Below are positions 1 through 5,168 of a DNA stretch of 13,574 nt, one piece after another. Position 1 is the stretch's first letter. Every line of letters starts with the position of its first letter. The translations under genes were made by a program, and so were the position numbers. Origin of the DNA: Obelidium mucronatum (lineage: Eukaryota; Chytridiomycota; Chytridiomycetes; Chytridiales; Chytriomycetaceae); the NCBI GenBank assembly GCA_025765595.1, contig JAIVFH010000585.1, positions 1 to 13,574 of the forward strand. The letters run 5' to 3'. The notes under the pieces were generated by a model. The model saw only the letters and a program-made list of their open reading frames with translations, was not told the DNA's origin and made no database searches.

Positions 1-77
1 AACGCGTGATTTCTCCAAAGAATCTCCCTTTTTTATTATTGAACACACATTGGTAATGCAATAAATACGATAAGCGG
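1..77 (+). repeat. Left arm of an inverted duplication
   Basis: This stretch is a diverged reverse-complement copy of 794-868. Shared blocks include CAAAGAATCTC, ATTATTGAACACAC and AATAAATACGATAAGCG, with a few substitutions and 1-2 nt indels between the arms. The right arm lies in the 3' part of a minus-strand reading frame. The left arm carries the same sequence in plus orientation, but a 1-nt length difference and in-frame stops make it non-coding. It begins at the window edge, so its outer end is not visible. It could be a transposon terminal inverted repeat or an inverted gene-fragment duplication. Confidence 0.75.
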
Positions 78-249
78 CTATCATATTATAACAAAAAGAA
101 GAATACAAGAGATTAAAGCACAAAAATCCTAATAAAGAACAATAAGTAATGCAGAACATCAAGTTTATATAGGAAAAGGCCAGACAATGGAAAAAAGAAT
201 AATGATAAAAAAAAGTCTGAGACAATAAGCCACAAAGAACAGGCAGTGT
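78..249. other. AT-rich stretch with no recognised feature
   Basis: A-rich sequence between the left repeat arm and a coding-like stretch. I see no open frame of useful length, no RNA fold and no motif beyond A-runs. Confidence 0.5.
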
Positions 250-489
250 TCATTTTGAAGAAACATTGGCTGTCAAAGGAAAATCCCGAAAATCAAAGAC
301 AAAACACTTGACGTGCAACTGGAGTGCGAGTAACAATACCTTGAGGCTGTTGTGGTGATAAAGGAGAGGATCAAGAATAAGGGAATCCAAAACTTCAGAC
401 AAACACTGATAAGCACCAAGTCCTAAAGCAGCGCAGAATATATCAGCTTGCTCGTGATTGGCACTGGACTGTCTGGAGAGATGTGTTTT
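250..489 (-). CDS. Coding-like terminal exon, unidentified protein (partial)
   Basis: An open minus-strand frame of about 79 codons ends in TGA at 250-252 and contains no ATG. It could therefore only be a 3' exon. An AG acceptor-like site (CTCCAGACAG) sits at the upstream end, just before a Ser-Ser-Ala-Asn segment. The translation is Leu-rich and helical in character, with stretches such as LGLGAYQCLSEVLDS and LLLALQLHVKCFVFDF. It lies between the two arms of the inverted duplication. No upstream exon or family was recognised, so it may be a chance frame or a decayed gene piece. Confidence 0.25.
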   Translation of the reverse strand, partial: KTHLSRQSSANHEQADIFCAALGLGAYQCLSEVLDSLILDPLLYHHNSLKVLLLALQLHVKCFVFDFRDFPLTANVSSK

Positions 490-580
490 TCACACCAGAA
501 CAGGAAAGTCTACACGGAGGAGATGTGGTGATTTAAGTTGGTCGCACAAACAAGTAAATTTAAGCTGGCCTATTAACATT

Positions 581-620
581 TTGAATTTTTATGAACTCTT
601 CACTGACAGTCTTCACAGGG
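581..620 (+). repeat. Dispersed short direct repeat, copy 1
   Basis: About 40 bp starting TTGAATTTTTAT and ending GTCTTCACAGGGG matches 1822-1864 with a handful of changes. Flanking sequence on both sides of the two copies is unrelated, so this is a discrete unit and not part of a longer duplication. Confidence 0.65.
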
Positions 621-706
621 GGGCAACCCTTCAAGAACTCACACTTGCAAGAACCTTTTTGGCTTTTTATTAAATTGCTTTTTATTGAACAAAATAAAAT
701 AGAAAA

Positions 707-712
707 TTTATT
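707..712 (-). promoter_or_regulatory. Candidate poly(A) signal for the 738-1353 frame
   Basis: A minus-strand AATAAA lies 25 nt after the TAA at 738-740. This spacing supports a real minus-strand transcript ending here. Confidence 0.4.
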
Positions 713-737
713 GTAACCTTTAAAACATAGCTCATTG

Positions 738-1353
738 TTAACCAAAAATTACGTTGTCTGCAGCAGTTTGGTGGCTGAGGTGGAGCTTTGTCTGGTCGCT
801 TATCGTATTTATTACATAACCAAAAGTGTGTTCAATAATTAAAGAGAGATTCTTTGAAGAAACAACGCCTGCAAATAGTTGCAGCTTTGCTTGCTTCTTC
901 ATTTCTCGCAGAGGGTCTTGCTCATTGTCGGACAAAGACATCCAAAGGCTCAAAGTTCCGGGACTGTTTTCAAAGACCCGATGGCGGTGCTTCAAGGAAT
1001 GCAGACCAATTTCAAACGTTTGCCGTCGATGGAGGTAACAGTTAATGTTATCGGACAACTTAAAGAGGCGAGCAGATAATTCTTGAAGTACTTCATGAAG
1101 CAATTCCTGGCAAATAAAGACCAGAGACAAGGATCTGGCAAATACAAGGAGAGGTTGTGGAGATGTGGCAGACTTCCTAATATAGACCAACTGGATCCAA
1201 TACGAAACCAGGATTCGCAAACCAACCATTGAACTGCAACTTGGTATAGCTGGATGAACGGTCCGGCAGGAACGGAGTGGCATCAACTTTAGCTTCGGAG
1301 GAGCTACTGTAGGGATCCTTGCCATGGAGCAGGTCCAAAATAATGTGGTTTAT
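738..1353 (-). CDS. Unidentified protein, probable two-exon 3' end (partial)
   Basis: The minus strand holds a long open frame ending TAA at 738-740, and an AATAAA follows 25 nt downstream. A second coding-like frame at 1192-1353 has Ser-rich then aromatic stretches, for example SSSYTKLQFNGWFANPGF. It can be joined in phase 0 to 738-1106 by removing a GT-AG segment at 1107-1191 (85 nt). Alternatively one continuous frame runs from an ATG at 1323-1325 for 195 codons. The C-terminal part is polar and helical (LLHEVLQELSARLF, DNEQDPLREMKKQAK). No family was recognised and no convincing start is visible for the spliced version. The end of this frame overlaps the right arm of the inverted duplication. 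Confidence 0.35.
794..868 (-). repeat. Right arm of an inverted duplication
   Basis: Reverse-complement partner of 1-77, separated from it by about 716 bp. On the minus strand this arm is in frame with the 738-1353 coding-like region (segment SSKNLSLIIEHTFGY). Confidence 0.75.
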
Positions 1354-1504
1354 TTACTGAAAGGCTGATGAAACTATGTTTATTTAATGACACATAAAGG
1401 AAAATAACAATTTATATCCCAAAGCTATTGCCTTCAGTGATTGTGATGTAACAAAGAAACACGGAATTGGCCAGCAACAAGGGAGCAGAATCTAATGCAA
1501 CCGA
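1354..1504. other. Non-coding spacer with minus-strand AATAAA motifs
   Basis: No gene is visible here. Two minus-strand AATAAA hexamers (1379-1384 and 1349-1354) lie 120-150 nt after the stop of the next minus-strand exon and could end its transcript. Confidence 0.4.
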
Positions 1505-1772
1505 TTAAAGTACCCAGTCTGGCAGAAGCTTACGCTTACAGAACCTGGTTCTTAAAATGCGAGGACTTTGGAAGTTGATGAAACACTCAGAGAGAATGGC
1601 ACAAGCCTTGTCATTCTTCTCAAAACGTTCCTCAAAGCGCTTGCGGGCTTCAACGAAGTCACGCTGGGCAGTAAAGTTGTCACGTGACTGGTCACTATAG
1701 ACTTTCCAAGCCGCTTCCCAAGCGGTGTGGGCAGAAACATTGGCCGCATCATCTTTAGTAGTAAATGAGATG
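1505..1772 (-). CDS. Probable terminal exon of an unidentified protein (partial)
   Basis: The open minus-strand frame ends TAA at 1505-1507 and reads through a compositionally convincing, hydrophilic, aromatic and charged sequence, with segments such as SAHTAWEAAWKVYSDQ, RDFVEARKRFEERFEK and CAILSECFINF. It contains no methionine. At its upstream edge is a very good acceptor, CTAAC followed by TATCAG, which ends just before 1772. It is therefore best read as a last exon. I could not find the upstream exon in 1773-2450. The helical, Lys/Arg/Glu-rich pattern suggests a coiled or helical-bundle domain, but I recognise no family. Confidence 0.4.
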
Positions 1773-1821
1773 CTGATAGTTAGAAGACTCGTTCAATGGG
1801 TCATGAAGAAGCCCTAAAACC

Positions 1822-1893
1822 TTGAATTTTTATATACTCTTCACCGACACGTCTTCACAGGGGAGAGAAAAAATTTTTTTTCTGGTGAAGAGT
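1822..1893 (+). repeat. Dispersed repeat copy 2 with an adjoining hairpin
   Basis: Positions 1822-1864 repeat 581-620. Inside this copy, ACTCTTCACC (1836-1845) has an exact reverse complement GGTGAAGAGT at 1884-1893. This makes a 10-bp stem with a 38-nt loop that contains A and T runs. Copy 1 lacks the distal stem arm. Confidence 0.6.
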
Positions 1894-1921
1894 CGAAGTA
1901 CAATTTTTTTTATACAAACAG

Positions 1922-2126
1922 CATTTGGTGGTTCTGGTGGTTTTCCTGATGCTCTACAGCATCCATCTGGTTATAGGTCTTGGTATCTCCTTTTCATCTC
2001 TTTTTGGGTTAAGCTGGTTGTGTGTGGCATTTATCAGGTTCATATAATGGCTAAGTTTTTTACAAGAGAAGGCAGACATTTTATTCTGCACTGGATTACA
2101 GTAAATGTGAGTTCAATGTTGACTAA
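1922..2126 (+). CDS. Candidate 3' exons of a small membrane protein (partial)
   Basis: Following an acceptor-like site (TTTTTTATACAAACAG), plus-strand 1922-2037 encodes a strongly hydrophobic stretch, including HLVVLVVFLMLYSIHLVIGL, that could form one or two membrane spans. A GT-AG intron at 2038-2101 (64 nt) would join it to a short exon ending TAA at 2124-2126. An AATAAA at 2152-2157 follows 25 nt later. The upstream start was not found. An overlapping frame (1822-2166) also stays open, so the assignment is uncertain. Confidence 0.3.
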
Positions 2127-2151
2127 GTCTTACTATACAGTGAAATATTTT

Positions 2152-2157
2152 AATAAA
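2152..2157 (+). promoter_or_regulatory. Candidate poly(A) signal AATAAA
   Basis: A canonical hexamer placed 25 nt after the putative stop of the membrane-protein exons. Confidence 0.35.
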
Positions 2158-2238
2158 ACATGGTAAAAATTCATGGTAATTTATTGTGGATTTATCCTCG
2201 ATCAATAAACAGTAGATTCAGGCACACGTAACCAAACA

Positions 2239-2262
2239 AAGGCTTTGCCCAAACAAAGCCTT
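2239..2262. other. Perfect 9-bp hairpin
   Basis: AAGGCTTTG and CAAAGCCTT form a perfect stem around a 6-nt CCCAAA loop. It lies in otherwise gene-free sequence upstream of the tRNA-Phe gene. No ribozyme or snoRNA core could be completed around it. Confidence 0.5.
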
Positions 2263-2453
2263 CCTGATGAGCAAAATAGCAAGATGTGATTACTTGCTTT
2301 CATGCTGGTGTTGGTAGAAAGGAGGTGATTTTGTTAGATGGGGTTGGGTGCGGGGGAACTGTGCTTCACATCATGGCTAGCCAGAACTAGCGAAAGTATG
2401 AAGCGCAGGTTGTCCGTATAAATTGGAAAAATTTTTGGATAGACGCTTATCAA
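2263..2453. other. tRNA upstream region with no recognised gene
   Basis: G-rich and T-rich stretches without an open frame or fold that I can defend. It includes the 5' flank of the tRNA-Phe gene, which ends in an A/T-rich segment. Confidence 0.4.
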
Positions 2454-2526
2454 GCCGCCTTAGCTCATCTGGGAGAGCGTAAGACTGAAGATCTTAAGGT
2501 AGCGTGTTCGATCCACGCAGGCGGCA
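2454..2526 (+). tRNA. tRNA-Phe (anticodon GAA)
   Basis: A 73-nt cloverleaf without an intron. The acceptor stem GCCGCCT/AGGCGGC is perfect and is followed by discriminator A. The anticodon stem is TAAGA/TCTTA around loop CTGAAGA, giving anticodon GAA. The T stem is GCGTG/CACGC with loop TTCGATC. The internal pol III A box (from TAGCTC at 2461) and B box (GTTCGATCC) are intact. CCA is not encoded, as expected for a nuclear gene. A T5 run at 2546-2550 serves as terminator. Confidence 0.95.
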
Positions 2527-2545
2527 CATCAAAATTGTTATTCCC

Positions 2546-2550
2546 TTTTT
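2546..2550 (+). terminator. Pol III T-run terminator of tRNA-Phe
   Basis: Five Ts begin 20 nt after the mature 3' end, with TTTT again shortly afterwards. Confidence 0.6.
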
Positions 2551-2608
2551 GCTTTTCACACTCGAAAAGATTTCTTTCCATCATTTCCAAAAACTAGTCA
2601 AAACATCG

Positions 2609-2613
2609 AAAAA
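2609..2613 (-). terminator. Pol III T5 terminator of tRNA-Arg
   Basis: Five Ts on the minus strand begin one nucleotide after the discriminator base. Confidence 0.75.
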
Positions 2614-2614
2614 G

Positions 2615-2686
2615 CACCCAAGGTGGGGATCGAACCCACGACCACTTGCTTAGAAGGCAAATGCGCTGCCGCTGCGCTACCCGGGC
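2615..2686 (-). tRNA. tRNA-Arg (anticodon UCU)
   Basis: A 72-nt cloverleaf. The acceptor GCCCGGG pairs with CTTGGGT through three G-U wobbles, followed by discriminator G. The D stem is GCGC/GCGC and the anticodon stem TTTGC/GCAAG. The anticodon loop CTTCTAA gives anticodon TCT, which reads AGA/AGG. The T stem is GTGGG/CCCAC with loop TTCGATC. No intron is present and CCA is not encoded. It is convergent with tRNA-Phe, 88 bp apart. Confidence 0.95.
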
Positions 2687-2696
2687 TTGCCTTCCC

Positions 2697-2954
2697 TTCC
2701 GACTCTGTACAAGAAAACATTTGTACCATCGCGCGCCCGTCAAGTGTCCCAACTACACTCTAGACTCCAAAGCTCATCAATGGAGCTAGTTTCTCATATC
2801 TCTCTCAAACTAGAATCATATCCTCCCAAAGAACCTTTTCAGTGACACAGAGGCTTTTTCGTCCACAACCCGTTGCATATACGTACTCTCCTGACTTGCA
2901 ATAGTAAAGAGTGCTTTACAATGACCAACTCAGAATTGTGGCCGAGGGCAGATT
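2697..2954. other. Spacer / probable METTL16 3' UTR
   Basis: No open frame of note. A 6-bp hairpin with a 4-nt loop (GTAAAG/CTTTAC, 2904-2919) lies 36-51 nt after the METTL16 stop, on its 3' side. No canonical minus-strand AATAAA was seen near the stop. Confidence 0.4.
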
Positions 2955-4245
2955 TTACTTCGGCTTTTTATTTCGATGTCTCATTGGACTTTGTTCTGAA
3001 ACAACTGGTACCCGCCAGGCAACACCCCACCGTATGGTCTTGCCATTGAAAAACTCCGCCGTTTCAACTTCTAAATTTGGAATCATGTTCTGCCGAAGAC
3101 TTGCTCGTTAAAAATATGCTTTTACTGTCAATCATGAATGGTCTCACCGTTTTTGTATCCATCAGTTCTTTGAGAAACAGCTCATAGTTCTCCCTTTTCC
3201 CCACAAGGGATGTAAACCATAGAACAGCATCTTGCAACAGGAGGCTTTCTTTCAACAATTTTTTCAAAAACCCAAGTTCGCCTCCTTCAGTGATCATCTC
3301 TGTTCGAGACCCTGTGCATATCTTCCATGTGTTATTTTAAGTTAAAACTTGTGGTGGAGGAAACGACATGCCAGGATCTTACGGCAGAAGGAATTTGACG
3401 TTTCATTGATTTTGACGCGTGAATTTCGGCAGTATTTCGATAGAATGGAGGATTACACATACAGAACGCGTATCTATAATTTGATGAGCATCAAGTTGAC
3501 AAAATTGCCGTTACTTTGTGTCTCCAAGAAGCATCTTTGGGAGGATGTGATTCTTTTCCTCATTAAGAACGACTGAAATGACATCCGTGAATGAGTTTAG
3601 TTTCACATTTTCTTTGGCATAGTCAATCTGCCGGGTATCAATATCTGTCGAGAAGTACAGTCAGCAACTCAGCACTTTTCCGAACCGAACAACCTAATGC
3701 CAAGAATCGCAGTAAAGTATTTCTACGACATGCCAATAATGGATAAATGCAAGAAGCACCAGTTCCTCTGCAAGCATTGCCAGTTCATTATTATGAATGG
3801 GCATTCACTTCGAATTACATATCAATGCCATGAATAAAGCCATCCAGACTACATCGTTCCGATCCAGCAATACGCCTTGTCAAGTGCTCCGTCCAAGCAA
3901 CATAGCCCAATCTGTTGTCTGAACTTAAAGAGCAACAATCACAAAAGGTGAAACTCTACGTTTACACACCTGTTCGGGATGGGAGGAAGCAAGGTATCTA
4001 GAGGAACTTCTAGTCGTAGTTGAAACTTTATCCACAGAACAGCCGCAGTCAGTTCGCGTAGTGCCTTGGGGTTCTTGAAATCAATTGCGAGCACACCGGC
4101 TTTTGTGCGATGGACGCTGTCGTGAATCTCAGCCGCACTCAAGACTCTGACGAAAAGTGCTCAACTATTTGGAGAAGTTGGGGTACTCGTCGGAGAGTTC
4201 TTTGAAGTCAATTGGAAGCAAGTCAACAGGAGGTCGAAACGTCAT
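2955..4245 (-). CDS. METTL16: METTL16-type RNA N6-adenosine methyltransferase
   Basis: Homologue of METTL16/METT-10, which methylates U6 snRNA and certain hairpin RNAs using S-adenosylmethionine. Eight exons on the minus strand: 4245-4166, 4116-3970, 3911-3819, 3767-3694, 3644-3515, 3473-3383, 3321-3148, 3089-2955. All seven introns are GT-AG (41-61 nt). The spliced CDS is 924 nt (307 aa) and stays in frame throughout. The SAM-binding motif GIDIGTGASC starts near residue 105. The acidic DID follows at about 132-134, and the catalytic NPPF is at 182-185. Conserved EGGELGF and KTIRWGVAW lie downstream. The C-terminus ends in a basic RHRNKKPK tail, so the vertebrate C-terminal RNA-binding region is absent. 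The start follows a short leader just after SFT2. The N-terminus is less basic than in animals. Confidence 0.93.
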
Positions 4246-4286
4246 TTTTAAAATCTTTTTCGCCATATAATGAAGTAAACTATTGG

Positions 4287-4292
4287 TTTATT
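4287..4292 (-). promoter_or_regulatory. Candidate poly(A) signal of SFT2
   Basis: A minus-strand AATAAA lies 21 nt after the SFT2 stop and only 41 nt before the METTL16 ATG. The METTL16 5' leader must be very short, or the two transcripts overlap. Confidence 0.55.
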
Positions 4293-4313
4293 GATGATGT
4301 GTTCGATTGCAAA

Positions 4314-5077
4314 TTATCCCATAATGCCACCGAGACAACTCTTAATGAGATCGCGAGCAAAGGGAATGTAAGAGGCAGAATACCTAAATTTAGAATGTGT
4401 TCAGTTTGTTGAACAATATGACAATATCCAACAAGAGTCTACCAGAACAATGCAAGCATCTGAATAATGCAACAGATGATGGTGAGCAAGAAGCTGTGTA
4501 GTGTGAATGCCACAACCAAAGTAGCAATCATGGATCCCAAGAAAATAATCGCTGCTGCCAATCGGGAGCTGTCAAACATTTTCTAAAGCAGAGTACTTCC
4601 AGTCAATACTTGGAAAGTTTGGGGGACTGAATAATTGACACCTTAAACTGCTGAATGAAACCGACCAAAAAGCCTGTAGATACGATTGACACAATGTTTC
4701 CAAACGTATATAACACAGCAAATCCCCCCACATTGGCTGTCGTCAACAACAGCGTCGACTGATCATTTCATTAATGAGCTGAAGTTGTAAATGGCCAAAA
4801 ACCTCACCAAAACACTAAGCAAAACTCCGACTCCAAAGCAGATTCCTGTTTATAGCGTTTGTATCGTATCAGTTACTGTGCATCTAACTGCTTCGAAGAA
4901 CACTGACCAAAACCATAAAACCGTTGAGTTCTGGTTAGCTTGAAGCCCCCACACATTTCTTCAAGACCCGATGGATCACTGCCTCCAACTCCCTGTGCGA
5001 CAGTTAGCACAGTTAGTAACCGTCTGATTCTTCAGTCACTCGTCGGCACTAACTGGTAAATAGTCTGTGATAGCCAT
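4314..5077 (-). CDS. SFT2: SFT2-family vesicle transport membrane protein
   Basis: Tetra-spanning Golgi/endosome protein of the SFT2 family, implicated in fusion of endosome-derived vesicles with the Golgi. Six minus-strand exons: 5077-5054, 4992-4908, 4845-4808, 4758-4642, 4582-4443, 4383-4314. The five introns are GT-AG (49-62 nt). The 474-nt CDS gives 157 aa, close to animal SFT2D1 and shorter than yeast Sft2. After a short N-terminus comes LTRTQRFYGF. Family hallmarks follow: YTFGNIVSIVSTGFL, a QQFKKMF loop, and a C-terminal WYSASYIPFARD. Four hydrophobic segments are evident. The gene is so divided that no single exon shows it well. The first junction (24-nt exon 1) is the least certain part; the rest is constrained by phase and similarity. 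Confidence 0.9.
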
Positions 5078-5087
5078 TTTTAAACAA

Positions 5088-5093
5088 TTTATT
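5088..5093 (-). promoter_or_regulatory. Candidate poly(A) signal of PMT2
   Basis: A minus-strand AATAAA lies 75 nt past the PMT2 stop and 10 nt before the SFT2 ATG. Cleavage at the usual distance would fall inside SFT2 exon 1. Confidence 0.55.
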
Positions 5094-5168
5094 GAGTTCC
5101 ACGAAAAAGATCCTTTAAAAAACAATAGAACAACAAGACTTCAAAAACTCGGTCTTCATTAAACATCA

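Noticed and set aside
458..673. A 71-codon plus-strand frame
   Set aside because: Composition is random-like, it crosses the dispersed repeat and has no family match.
2262..2275. TGATGA box next to a hairpin, possible hammerhead ribozyme or C/D snoRNA
   Set aside because: No GAAA core with a second stem for a hammerhead, and no CTGA D box at a suitable distance.
4117..4165. Apparent stop and frame break near the METTL16 N-terminus
   Set aside because: Removing a 49-nt GT-AG intron restores the expected family alignment, so this is not a pseudogene signal.
4212..4412. A plus-strand frame between METTL16 and SFT2
   Set aside because: It is antisense to METTL16 exon 1 and SFT2 exon 6, both supported by family similarity.
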